From NCBI RefSeq assembly GCF_001431625.1, contig NZ_LLXT01000068.1, positions 1-64,000 of the forward strand: a stretch of 64,000 bases of DNA, in the 5' to 3' direction. Positions 1-8,244 of the stretch are shown in pieces. How positions within the stretch are numbered: the stretch's first letter is position 1; each line of letters opens with the position of its first letter. Source of the stretch: Stenotrophomonas geniculata ATCC 19374 = JCM 13324. GTDB lineage: Bacteria > Pseudomonadota > Gammaproteobacteria > Xanthomonadales > Xanthomonadaceae. Both the position numbers and the translations under genes were made by a program. Under the pieces are notes generated by a model. It did no database searches and was not told where the DNA came from. It saw nothing but the letters and a program-made list of their open reading frames with translations.

Positions 1-49
1 ATGGTCATCCGCCCGCACCGGTCCCCACCCGGTGCGGGCGGATGACCAT
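1..49. repeat. Near-perfect hairpin overlapping the first gene's start
   Basis: Bases 1-21 pair with bases 29-49 (arms ATGGTCATCCGCCCGCACCG and its reverse complement, plus one more G-C pair) around a 7-nt loop. Both possible start codons of the HD-GYP gene (42 and 48) lie in the right arm. The element could be a REP-like unit, a terminator of an upstream gene, or a translation-control hairpin. The window edge prevents seeing whether it extends further left. Confidence 0.7.
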
Positions 50-659
50 GTTCCCTGACGCCGTACCCGCCCCCGACCTGCTGCACGCGCAGGCCTGCCT
101 GATCGATGCCCTCTCGATGTCGCTGCAGATGCGCGACGCCTACACCCGCCACCACTGCGACCGCGTTGGCCTGCTCGCGCAGCGCCTGGCCACGCACTGC
201 GATCTCGACGACGATGCCTGTGCGCAGATCGGCCTGGCCGCGCGCTTCCATGACATCGGCAAGATCGGCATTCCCGATGATGTACTGTTGGCGCCGCGCC
301 GGCATACCGACGAGGAACGCGCGATCATGCGCGAGCATCCGGTACGCGGCGAACACATCTTCCTGGCCACCGGCCGCAGCGACGCCATGCCTGTGGCGCG
401 GCTGATCCGCGCCCATCACGAGGCCTTCGATGGCAGCGGCTACCCCGACGGCCTGCGTGGCGAGAGCATTCCGCTGGGCTCACGTATCGTCACCGTTGTC
501 GATGCCTACGATGCAATGACCAGCGTGCGCCCGTATCGCGATGCGATGGAGCATGAAACCGCATTGCGGATCATCGAAGCGCAGTCCGGCGGGCTGGTGG
601 ATCCCTACGTGCTGCAGCGCTTCCATCGCATGCTGGCGCGGGAGCCCGAGCTGGCCTGA
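42..659 (+). CDS. HD-GYP domain protein (probable c-di-GMP phosphodiesterase)
   Basis: This 205-residue protein is a stand-alone HD-GYP domain. The HD dyad lies at residues 70-71 in HDIGKIG, the HHEAFDGSGYPDGL stretch (about 125-138) carries the GYP signature, and VVDAYDAMTSVRPYR follows. These are the residues known to bind the metal centre and hydrolyse cyclic di-GMP. No receiver or sensor domain is fused, so input must come from elsewhere or from a partner. The start could be 42 or 48; both lie inside the hairpin at 1-49. A bidirectional terminator follows. Enzyme activity is inferred from intact motifs. Confidence 0.85.
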   Translation: MTMFPDAVPAPDLLHAQACLIDALSMSLQMRDAYTRHHCDRVGLLAQRLATHCDLDDDACAQIGLAARFHDIGKIGIPDDVLLAPRRHTDEERAIMREHPVRGEHIFLATGRSDAMPVARLIRAHHEAFDGSGYPDGLRGESIPLGSRIVTVVDAYDAMTSVRPYRDAMEHETALRIIEAQSGGLVDPYVLQRFHRMLAREPELA

Positions 660-661
660 GA

Positions 662-688
662 TGCCCACCAGGCATGGCCCGGCACTAC
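662..688. repeat. REP/SMAG-like unit
   Basis: Read on the minus strand it begins GTAGTGCCGGGCC and contains a short TGCC/GGCA stem, the pattern of Stenotrophomonas GTAG-headed REP units. The stem is poorer than in the other copies of this window. Confidence 0.4.
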
Positions 689-702
689 CGGCCGCGCAAA
701 AC

Positions 703-729
703 AAAAGGCCCGGCATTCGCCGGGCCTTT
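703..729. terminator. Bidirectional terminator between convergent genes
   Basis: AAAGGCCCGGC and GCCGGGCCTTT form a strong stem with a 4-nt loop and A/T flanks on both sides. It lies between the HD-GYP gene (plus) and the M13 peptidase gene (minus) and probably serves both. Confidence 0.8.
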
Positions 730-754
730 CGCATCATGCATCACAGGTGATCGA

Positions 755-2848
755 TTACCAGATCACCACGCGCTTGTCGTCGGCACGCACCATCGCATCA
801 CCGGCCTTGCACTGGAATGCAGCGGCATAGGACGGCATGTTCGACGGCGCACCGTTGGCACGGAAGTTGGCCGGCGCATGCGGGTCGGTGTTCAGGCGGA
901 CGCGCAGCTCACCATCGGTGAAGTTGCGGCGCCACACGGTGGCCCAGTTCATGAAGAAGCGCTGGTCCTGGCTGTGGCCATCAACCTCGACATTCGCCTT
1001 CGGATCTTCCTTCAGCGCCATCTGCAGCGCGTCGTAGGCCACGGTCAGGCCGCCCAGGTCGCCGATGTTTTCGCCCAGGGTCAGCTTGCCCTTCACGAAC
1101 ACGCCCGGCACCGATTCATAGCCGTCGAACTGCGCGACCAGCTGGTCGGTACGCTCGGTGAAGGCCTTGCGGTCGGCGTCGGTCCACCAGTTGTCGAAAT
1201 TGCCGTTGGCGGCGAACTGGCTGCCCGAGTCATCGTAGCCGTGCATCATTTCGTGGCCGATGACCGCACCGATGCCGCCGTAGTTCAGCGCCGGATCGGC
1301 CTTGGCGTCGAAGAACGGCGCCTGCAGGATCGCCGCCGGGAACACGATCTCGTTCTTGGTGGCGTTGTAGTACGCGTTGACGGTCTGCGGGGTCATGCCC
1401 CACTCGGTCTTGTCCACCGGCTTGCCGATCTTGTCCAGCATGTAGCGGTAGTTGAACGCACGCGCCGCCTGCATGTTGCCCAGGTAGCTGTCGCCGTTGG
1501 TCTGCAGGCCCGCCCAGTCACGCCACTTGTCCGGGTAGCCGATCTTCGGGGTGAAGCTGGCCCACTTCTCCAGTGCCTTCTTCCTGGTTTCTTCGCCCAT
1601 CCACGGCAGCTGTTCCAGGCGCGCCTTCAGTGCCTGCGACAGGTTTTCCACCAGATGCTGCATGGCGACCTTCGACTCGGCCGGGAACACGGCGTCGACG
1701 TACAGCTGGCCCAGCGCTTCACCCATGCCGCCGTTGACCGACTCCAGCACGCGCTTCCAGCGCGGCTGCATTTCCTTCTGGCCACGCAGGGTGGTGCCGT
1801 AGAAATCGAAGTTGGCCTTCTCGAACTGGCTGCTCAGGTACGGCGAGGCATCGTCGATGGTGTGGAAGCGCAGGTAGGCCTGCCAGGTGCTGGCCGGCAC
1901 ATCGGCGAGCATCTTGTCCATTTCACCGAAGAAGGCCGGCTGCGCCAGCGAGAACTTCTGTGCGGCCGGCACCTTCAGGGTCTCGAACAGCGCGGTCCAG
2001 CTGAAGTTCGGGGTCAGCTTGTCGGCATCTGCGGCGCTGAGCGGGTTGTAGCGCTTGGCCGGGTCACGCATTTCGATGCGCGACATCGAGGCCTTGGCCA
2101 GGCGGGTTTCGAAGGCCATCACGGCCTTGGCCTGCTCGGCGGCCTGCGCCGCGTCCACACCGGACAGGGTCAGCACCTGTGCGATGTAGGCCACGTAGGC
2201 GTCGCGGATCTTGGCCTGCGCGTCATCGAAGTAGTAGCCCTTCTCCGGCAGGCCCAGGCCGCCCTGGCCGACGTAGGCGATGACGTTGGCCGAATCCTTG
2301 TAGTCGGCATTGGCGAACAGCGAGAACAGCACGCCCTTGCCCTCGGCCTGGCTGTCGCGCAGGTACTGGGTGATGGCGGCCGTGTCGTTCAGCGCGGTGA
2401 TCTTGTCGAGCTGCGGCTGCAGCGGCGCCAGGCCGGCGGCTTCGATCTTGGCTTCGTCGTTGCCGGTCTTCCAGATATCACCGATCTTGGCTTCCACCGA
2501 ACCGGCCTTGGCCTGGCTGGCGGCAGCCTGCTGGACCAGCGCGTGCTGCACTTCCAGCGAGCGCTCGCGCAGGATCTCGAAGCTGCCCCAGGTGGTCTGA
2601 TCGCCCGGCACCGGGTTGGCCTTCAGCCACTTGCTGTTGACAAAGCCATTGAGGTCGGTACAGGCCGAGATCGACGGGTCCAGGTCGGCGCTGTTGAGCG
2701 AGATCAGCGGCGTCTTGATCTGCGACTGGTCGAAGGCCGGCTTGGCGTCGGCACTGGCCGCCGGTGCGGCTTCATTCTTGCCACAGGCCGCCAGCGAGGC
2801 AGCAATGGCGATGGTCAGGCCCAGCGGGACCAGGTTGCGGACGTTCAT
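755..2848 (-). CDS. M13 family metallopeptidase, lipoprotein
   Basis: This 697-residue protein is a neprilysin/PepO-type zinc peptidase. The N-terminus has a lipobox (LAAC, cysteine at about residue 22), so it is probably lipid-anchored in the envelope. The zinc motif HEMMH is at residues 532-536, and the third ligand is in ENIGD (E593, D597), both as in the M13 family. NAYYN, which positions substrate, lies upstream of the zinc motif. Length and motif order are normal for the family (about 650-750). It likely degrades oligopeptides. It is monocistronic and flanked by a terminator and a REP dimer. Confidence 0.92.
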   Translation of the reverse strand: MNVRNLVPLGLTIAIAASLAACGKNEAAPAASADAKPAFDQSQIKTPLISLNSADLDPSISACTDLNGFVNSKWLKANPVPGDQTTWGSFEILRERSLEVQHALVQQAAASQAKAGSVEAKIGDIWKTGNDEAKIEAAGLAPLQPQLDKITALNDTAAITQYLRDSQAEGKGVLFSLFANADYKDSANVIAYVGQGGLGLPEKGYYFDDAQAKIRDAYVAYIAQVLTLSGVDAAQAAEQAKAVMAFETRLAKASMSRIEMRDPAKRYNPLSAADADKLTPNFSWTALFETLKVPAAQKFSLAQPAFFGEMDKMLADVPASTWQAYLRFHTIDDASPYLSSQFEKANFDFYGTTLRGQKEMQPRWKRVLESVNGGMGEALGQLYVDAVFPAESKVAMQHLVENLSQALKARLEQLPWMGEETRKKALEKWASFTPKIGYPDKWRDWAGLQTNGDSYLGNMQAARAFNYRYMLDKIGKPVDKTEWGMTPQTVNAYYNATKNEIVFPAAILQAPFFDAKADPALNYGGIGAVIGHEMMHGYDDSGSQFAANGNFDNWWTDADRKAFTERTDQLVAQFDGYESVPGVFVKGKLTLGENIGDLGGLTVAYDALQMALKEDPKANVEVDGHSQDQRFFMNWATVWRRNFTDGELRVRLNTDPHAPANFRANGAPSNMPSYAAAFQCKAGDAMVRADDKRVVIW

Positions 2849-2932
2849 GTGGCTCTCCTGCGGGTAATTTCACAGGGTAGCCGGGTACGCCCACGACAGG
2901 GACCGGCCAAAGGTCACAGGGGCGAGCTTCCT

Positions 2933-3021
2933 GTAGAGTCGAGCCATGCTCGACTGCGGTTGGCCTCCCGCAGGGGTCATGAACCCGCAACGGAGAGCAG
3001 TCGAGCATGGCTCGACTCTAC
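2933..3021. repeat. SMAG/REP inverted dimer
   Basis: Two 24-nt GTAG-headed palindromes face each other: GTAGAGTCGAGCCATGCTCG starting at 2933 and its near-exact reverse complement ending at 3021, separated by about 40 nt. This is the typical dimeric arrangement of Stenotrophomonas REP elements in intergenic DNA. Confidence 0.85.
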
Positions 3022-3028
3022 AAAAAGC

Positions 3029-3052
3029 GAAGGCCGGCGCAAGCCGGCCTTC
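3029..3052 (-). terminator. Terminator of gpmA
   Basis: GAAGGCCGGC pairs with GCCGGCCTTC around a 4-nt loop. In the minus direction the hairpin is followed by CTTTTT, a rho-independent pattern just after the gpmA stop codon. Confidence 0.8.
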
Positions 3053-3059
3053 TGCTTCT

Positions 3060-3809
3060 TTATTTCGCCTTGCCCTGGTTGGCCACGGCCTCAGCAGCCT
3101 TGCGTGCCGCTTCCGGGTCGCCCAGATAGCGGAACGACTGCACGGTCAGATCATCATTCAGTTCGAACAGCAGCGGAATGCCGGTCGGGATGTTCAGCTC
3201 GAGGATTTCCTCGCGCGAGACATTGTTGAGGTACTTGTACAGCGCGCGCAGCGAGTTGCCGTGGGCGGTGACCAGCACGGTCTTGCCGTCCTTCAGCTGC
3301 GGCGCGATGGCGTCATGCCAGTACGGCAGCACGCGGTCCAGGGTCGTGGCCAGCGATTCGGTGCCCGGCAGCGCGTTGCGGTCCAGGCCGGCGTAGCGGC
3401 GGTCGTGGATCGGGTGGCCCGGATCTTCCAGGTCCATGGCCGGCGGCGGGATGTCGTACGAACGACGCCACACCTTGACCTGGTCTTCGCCGTGCTTGGC
3501 AGCGGTCTCTGCCTTGTCCAGGCCCTGCAGGCCGCCGTAGTGGCGCTCGTTGAGCCGCCAGGACTTGTTCACCGGCAGCCAGTCCTGCTCCAGCTCGGCC
3601 AGCGCACCCTGCAGGGTGTGGATGGCGCGCTTGAGCACGGAAGTGTGGGCGACGTCGAACTGCAGGCCTTCCTCGCGCATCAGGCGACCGGCGGCAGCCG
3701 CTTCCCGGCGCCCCTGCTCGGTCAGGTCGACATCGACCCAGCCGGTGAAGCGGTTGTCCAGGTTCCACTGGCTCTGGCCATGGCGCAACAGTACGAGTTT
3801 ACGGGTCAC
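3060..3809 (-). CDS. gpmA: 2,3-bisphosphoglycerate-dependent phosphoglycerate mutase
   Basis: This 249-residue enzyme interconverts 3- and 2-phosphoglycerate in glycolysis. [10 protein letters not shown] (catalytic H10) followed by [15 protein letters not shown] is the classical dPGM signature, and VTAHGNSLR near residue 183 carries the second catalytic histidine. I chose the GTG at 3809 because GGAG lies 8-9 nt upstream and the family N-terminus begins just before the RHG motif. The longer open frame upstream (to 4067) overlaps nfi and shows no homology. A terminator follows the gene. Confidence 0.95.
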   Translation of the reverse strand: MTRKLVLLRHGQSQWNLDNRFTGWVDVDLTEQGRREAAAAGRLMREEGLQFDVAHTSVLKRAIHTLQGALAELEQDWLPVNKSWRLNERHYGGLQGLDKAETAAKHGEDQVKVWRRSYDIPPPAMDLEDPGHPIHDRRYAGLDRNALPGTESLATTLDRVLPYWHDAIAPQLKDGKTVLVTAHGNSLRALYKYLNNVSREEILELNIPTGIPLLFELNDDLTVQSFRYLGDPEAARKAAEAVANQGKAK

Positions 3810-3903
3810 TGCAGGGTCTCCAACGCGAGGAAAGGCAGGCCGCCATTGTAGCCCCGGGCGCCACTCACCGGGCCGTGGCGCCGCGCATGCGATGCTGCGG
3901 TCA

Positions 3904-4578
3904 ATGAATACGGTGATCGACCCCGGACGCTGGGAAGGCAGCGTCGCCACTGCCCGCGCGCAGCAGATCCAGCTGGCCGGCCGCGTGGAGCGCCAGGACC
4001 GCTTGCCCCGCGACATGCGCTGGCTGGCCGGGCTGGATGTCGGCTTTGAAGACAACGGCGCGATCACCCGCGCCGCGGCGGTGCTGCTGGATGCGAAGAC
4101 GCTGCAGCCCGTGGCGCAGGAGATCGCGCGGATTCCTACGGTGATGCCCTACATCCCCGGCCTGCTCAGCTTCCGCGAACTGCCGGCACTGCTGGCCGCG
4201 CTGGCGCTGCTGCCGCGGGCGCCGGATCTGGTGTTCGTCGATGGCCACGGCATCAGCCATCCGCGCCGGCTGGGCGTGGCCGCGCATCTGGGCGTGGTCA
4301 CCGACCTGCCGAGCATCGGCGTGGCCAAGTCGAAGCTGGTGGGCCGGTTCGTCGAGCCGGGCGCCGAGGCCGGTGCACATACGCCGCTGCTGGAGGGCGA
4401 TGAACAACTGGGCTGGGTGCTGCGCAGCAAGGTGCGCTGCAAGCCGCTGTTCGTGGCCGGCGGCCATCGGGTCAGTGCCGATACCGCGCTGGCCTGGGTG
4501 CAGCGCACCCTGCGCGGTTACCGGCTGCCGGAGCCGACCCGGCTGGCGGATCGGCTCGCCTCGCGACGGGATGAATAG
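3904..4578 (+). CDS. nfi: Endonuclease V (deoxyinosine 3' endonuclease)
   Basis: This 224-residue protein matches E. coli Nfi along its length. AGLDVGFE holds the first catalytic Asp (about D45), [12 protein letters not shown] is the conserved wedge/active-site stretch, and [14 protein letters not shown] and [10 protein letters not shown] follow. It nicks DNA one base 3' of deoxyinosine during repair of deaminated adenine. The start at 3904 aligns with the family; an in-frame ATG at 3892 is an alternative. It is divergent from gpmA and convergent with the cation transporter gene. Confidence 0.93.
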   Translation: MNTVIDPGRWEGSVATARAQQIQLAGRVERQDRLPRDMRWLAGLDVGFEDNGAITRAAAVLLDAKTLQPVAQEIARIPTVMPYIPGLLSFRELPALLAALALLPRAPDLVFVDGHGISHPRRLGVAAHLGVVTDLPSIGVAKSKLVGRFVEPGAEAGAHTPLLEGDEQLGWVLRSKVRCKPLFVAGGHRVSADTALAWVQRTLRGYRLPEPTRLADRLASRRDE

Positions 4579-4616
4579 CTGCGCCGGGGATCTCCCGGCA
4601 CGCGCGTCATCTTCGA

Positions 4617-5597
4617 TCAGCGATGCACGTGACCGCGATGGCCCTGCGCGTCCTCGCCGTGGTCATGGCCTTCATGGCCCTCGTGCTCGCCGCCCTTGGC
4701 CGGCACCGGCTCACCACAGGCTTCGCCGCAGTGGTCCGCTTCGATCTGCAGTGTCACGTGCTCGATGCCGAAGTCATCGTGCAGGCGCCCGCCCAGTTCA
4801 CGGCGCAGCGCATCGGCATCGGTGCCGTCGCGCATCACGATGTGCGCGGTCAGCGCCGGCGTGCTGGAAGCAAGCGCCCACACATGCAGGTCATGCACAT
4901 CCAGTACCGCAGCGTGGCCGGACAGGCTGTCACGCACCCTGGCCACGTCCATGCCCTTGGGCACGCCTTCCAGCAGCACGTTGATCGCCTCACGCATCAA
5001 CACATAGGTGCGCGGCAGCACCCACAGGCCGATCAGCACCGCCAGGATGGGATCGATCGGCTTCCAGCCGGTCCACTTGATCAACAGCGCGCCGGCGATC
5101 ACCGCCACCGAGCCAAGCATGTCCGCCCACACTTCCAGGTAGGCGCCCTTCACGTTGAGGCTCTCGCCGCTGCCGGCCTGCAGCAGGCGCATCGAGATCA
5201 GATTGATGACCAGGCCCGCTGCGGCAATCACCAGCATGCCCGACGAGGCAATCTCCTGCGGCTCGCGGAAACGCCCAATGGCCTCCCACAGGATGTAGCC
5301 AGCGACCACGAACAGCATCGCACCGTTGATCATCGCGCCCAGCGCTTCCAGGCGCGCATAGCCGTAGGTCCGGCGCGCGTCGGGCGGGCGACGGCTCAGC
5401 CGTACCGCGACCAGCGCGATCATCAGCGCCAGCGCATCGGTGGCCATGTGCGCCGCGTCGGACAGCAGCGCCAGGCTGTTGGTCCAGAACGCGCCCACCA
5501 CCTCGACGACGAGGAAGGTGGAGGTCAGGCCGAGCGCCCACCACAAGGGTTTCTCGTGGCGGATCTCGGATGGCAGGTGATCGTGGTCGTGGCCCAT
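4617..5597 (-). CDS. Cation diffusion facilitator (CzcD/ZitB-like) metal exporter
   Basis: This 326-residue inner-membrane protein has about six transmembrane helices and a cytoplasmic C-terminal domain. SDAAHMATDA (D47, H50, D54) in helix 2 and EVWADMLGS in helix 5 form the transport metal site of CDF antiporters. Both ends are histidine rich (GHDHDH at the start; HEGHEGHDHGE and RGHVHR at the end), typical of Zn/Co/Cd exporters. It exports divalent metal in exchange for protons. Exact metal preference cannot be told from sequence. It appears monocistronic. Confidence 0.88.
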   Translation of the reverse strand: MGHDHDHLPSEIRHEKPLWWALGLTSTFLVVEVVGAFWTNSLALLSDAAHMATDALALMIALVAVRLSRRPPDARRTYGYARLEALGAMINGAMLFVVAGYILWEAIGRFREPQEIASSGMLVIAAAGLVINLISMRLLQAGSGESLNVKGAYLEVWADMLGSVAVIAGALLIKWTGWKPIDPILAVLIGLWVLPRTYVLMREAINVLLEGVPKGMDVARVRDSLSGHAAVLDVHDLHVWALASSTPALTAHIVMRDGTDADALRRELGGRLHDDFGIEHVTLQIEADHCGEACGEPVPAKGGEHEGHEGHDHGEDAQGHRGHVHR

Positions 5598-5738
5598 GGC
5601 AACAGCTCCTTTGCGATGCGGTGCAGGCTACGCCGTGCTGGCGGGGGAGACTATTACGGTGTTTATAACATTGCAGGCGTACCGGTCCGGAGCCGCCAGG
5701 CATGCCTGGCGAGCCCCGTGGAACGACGCCGGCCTGGG

Positions 5739-7988
5739 TCAGAACCCGAAGCGCAGGCTGGCCCAGTACGCGCGGCCCGGCTCGTTATACGTCGCCGCAC
5801 CAGCATCACTGCTGTTGGCCTCGCGGAACAGGCGCTTGTCAGCCAGGTTGTTCACACCGAAACCGAAGCTGACCGTGTCGGTGACCTTGTAGCGCGCGCT
5901 CACGCCCCAGATGTTGTAGGCGCCGCGATCCTGCAGCGCCACCGACGGATCGCACGTGCCGGTGCAGCGCGGGTCGTTGTTGATGTTGGTGGTGGCCGGC
6001 TTCTGCTTGCCGTAGAACGTGCCGGTCAGCAGCAGAGACAGCTTGTCGGTGGCCTGCCAGTCCAGCATCGTGTTGACGGTGTACTTCGGAATCACCGACA
6101 GCGGCTGGCCGGTGCTCTTGTTCTCGTTCTCCACCATGTAGGTGAAGTTGTTGCTCCACTTCAGGCGGTTGCCCTGCTCACCCAGCAGCGGGATCACCAG
6201 GTTGCCTTCAAGCCCCTGCACGATCGCCTTGGGCGCGTTCTCCCAGCGGAAGATGCGGCCCCTGGTGTCGGCAGTCAGGCCGATCTGGGTGTAGCCGGCC
6301 TGGATCTTGTCCTTGTAGTCGTTGTGGAAGTAGGTCAACGACGCCTGCCAGCCGCTCTGCGGTGCCCACTCGATGCCCAGTTCCTTGTTCAGGCTGGTTT
6401 CCGCCTTCAGGTCCGCGTTGCCGCGCATGTAGCAGCCGGCGCCCAGGCTCGGCAGTGCATTCGGGCAGCCATTGCCACGGGTGTAATACAGATAGTCCGG
6501 ATTCGACTGGTACAGGTTCGGTGCCTTGAATGCACGGGCGATACCCCCCTTCACCACCCAGTCGCCGTTGATGCGGAACTGCGCATTGAGGCTGGGGCTG
6601 GTGTTGTTGCCGAACTGGCTGTGATGATCGAAGCGCAGGCCCGGGGTGACGATCCAGCGCTCACCCAGGTAGATATTGTCTTCCACGAACACGGCGGTGG
6701 TCTGCGCGTCGGACTTGCCGCGCGCGCGATCGGCCGACAACCCCGGGAGTCCGCCGCCACTGCTGCTGGACTGGCTCATCGAATACGGGTCGGTCAGGCG
6801 GCTGTCCAGGTACTCGAAGCCCAGCGTCCAGATGTTCTCGGCACCGCCCAGCGTGGTCGGGAAACTCACTTCGCCATCCAGCTGGTAGTTGCGCAGGCGC
6901 GAGGTCGACCAGTCGGTGCCGTTGAAGCTGCCCTCCGGGCCACCGGCCAGGCCTTCGTTGATGCGCGAGTTGTTCACCGCTTCCACCGCGGCCGTCACCC
7001 GCGAGGTGACATCGCCCCAGCGGCCACGATGGGTGATCGCGCCGGTGTTGCGGTACATGCGGTTGGTTTCCGCCTTGTCCTCGGCCAGGGCGGCCAGATC
7101 GATGCCGGTCGAAGTGCCGGTGGTGCTGACCGCGCGGTCACCCGCATAGATGTTGCCCTGGCGGCTGGTGCCGGCCTCGAACTCGACCACCTGGTTGGCG
7201 GTCACGTCCCAGCGCAGCAGCGCGTTGACATCGCGGTTCTTGACGCCCTCGCGGCCAGCCGGCGGCACTGCGTTCGGGTTGGTGGCGTACTGACGGTTGA
7301 GGTCCAGCGAGTCGGCGTCGGTCTTGTTGAGATTGCCGTACAGGCGGAACGACAGGGTATCGGTCATCGGCCCACTCAGCTGCAGGCCGACACGCTCGCT
7401 GCCACCTTCGGCGCTGTGCTCGGGCACCAGCCCGTACAGGTCGACCGCACCGGTCAGGTCGCCGGTCGGGCGCTTGGTGATGATGTTGACCACGCCGCCA
7501 GAAGCACCGGAGCCGTAGCGTGCTGCCGCCGGACCGCGCAGCACTTCGATGCGCTCGATCATCTCCGCCGGCACCCAGTTGGTATCGCCACGGGTATTGC
7601 GCTCGCCGCTGCGGCCCATGCGCACGGCATCGCGGGCACCGATGCGCTTGCCATCGACCAGGATCAGGGTGTTTTCCGGGCCCATGCCGCGCAGATCGAT
7701 CTGGCGGTTGTTGCCGTACTGGCCCGAGGCACTGTTGCCGGTCAGGTTGACGCCGGGCATGGTGCGCAGCAGTTCGGCGATGTCGTTGGCCGGCGGGCGC
7801 CGGGCGATGTCCTCGGCGGTGATGGTCGAGGTACCCAGTGCCTGGCGCGCGATCTGCGAGGCGGTGACGTGCACCGTGTCGATATCGGTGGCGTCGGTTT
7901 CAGCCTTGGCGGTCAGGGCGCTGCCCGCCAGCAGGGCGGCAACGGCAAGCGCCAGCGGGCGCGGCGAAAGGACAACGGCAGGAGACAT
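5739..7988 (-). CDS. fepA: TonB-dependent catecholate siderophore receptor (FepA/PfeA type)
   Basis: This 749-residue outer-membrane receptor has a signal peptide ending around TAKAET and a plug domain very close to E. coli FepA: IAELLRTMPGVNLTGNSASG, RQIDLRGMGPENTLILVDGK and IERIEVLRGPAAARYGSGA. SRQGNIYAGD also matches. The barrel ends in the usual aromatic residue (RFGF). It should import ferric enterobactin-like catecholates using TonB energy. A Fur-like palindrome lies upstream, so iron-repressed expression is expected. Receptor class is well supported; the exact ligand is inferred. Confidence 0.88.
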   Translation of the reverse strand: MSPAVVLSPRPLALAVAALLAGSALTAKAETDATDIDTVHVTASQIARQALGTSTITAEDIARRPPANDIAELLRTMPGVNLTGNSASGQYGNNRQIDLRGMGPENTLILVDGKRIGARDAVRMGRSGERNTRGDTNWVPAEMIERIEVLRGPAAARYGSGASGGVVNIITKRPTGDLTGAVDLYGLVPEHSAEGGSERVGLQLSGPMTDTLSFRLYGNLNKTDADSLDLNRQYATNPNAVPPAGREGVKNRDVNALLRWDVTANQVVEFEAGTSRQGNIYAGDRAVSTTGTSTGIDLAALAEDKAETNRMYRNTGAITHRGRWGDVTSRVTAAVEAVNNSRINEGLAGGPEGSFNGTDWSTSRLRNYQLDGEVSFPTTLGGAENIWTLGFEYLDSRLTDPYSMSQSSSSGGGLPGLSADRARGKSDAQTTAVFVEDNIYLGERWIVTPGLRFDHHSQFGNNTSPSLNAQFRINGDWVVKGGIARAFKAPNLYQSNPDYLYYTRGNGCPNALPSLGAGCYMRGNADLKAETSLNKELGIEWAPQSGWQASLTYFHNDYKDKIQAGYTQIGLTADTRGRIFRWENAPKAIVQGLEGNLVIPLLGEQGNRLKWSNNFTYMVENENKSTGQPLSVIPKYTVNTMLDWQATDKLSLLLTGTFYGKQKPATTNINNDPRCTGTCDPSVALQDRGAYNIWGVSARYKVTDTVSFGFGVNNLADKRLFREANSSDAGAATYNEPGRAYWASLRFGF

Positions 7989-8108
7989 GATCAGGACCTT
8001 CTGGCAGGGCTACGGGGCCTCTGGCAAAGGGCTTGAGGCAACGACGAGGGGGAGGCGGAGCAGTCCTGCAGGCACCTGCAGCCCGTTCCGTGCGCGCATT
8101 CTCCCACT

Positions 8109-8128
8109 AATGAGATTGATTCTCAAAT
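8109..8128 (-). promoter_or_regulatory. Fur-box-like palindrome upstream of fepA
   Basis: AATGAGATTGATTCTCAAAT contains inverted TGAGA/TCTCA arms, close to the xanthomonad Fur consensus built on TGAGAATNATTCTCA. It lies 121 nt upstream of the fepA start, on the side expected for iron repression. Confidence 0.6.
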
Positions 8129-8244
8129 GCGTTCACTCATTGCCGCAGCGGTGCCAATGTGGTTTGCGCACCGTGCAACCCTGCACCGCGCGTAAACTGG
8201 TCGGCTAACCCGCCATCAACCGTACGCCGCCGCGGCCGATACCC

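Noticed and set aside
674-3229. Very long open frame antisense to the M13 peptidase
   Set aside because: It mirrors the codons of the peptidase in high-GC DNA and has no recognisable domain; the peptidase motifs are intact on the other strand.
3892-3903. Alternative upstream start of nfi
   Set aside because: It adds four residues not needed by the family alignment and has no better ribosome site.
4583-4599. GCCGGG/CCCGGC hairpin between nfi and the metal exporter gene
   Set aside because: The stem is only 6 bp and no T-run follows, so I do not call it a terminator.
4623-8036. Open frame of over 1100 codons antisense to the metal exporter and fepA
   Set aside because: It spans two well-supported genes and an intergenic region, with low-complexity His/Arg/Gln composition, a GC-bias artefact.
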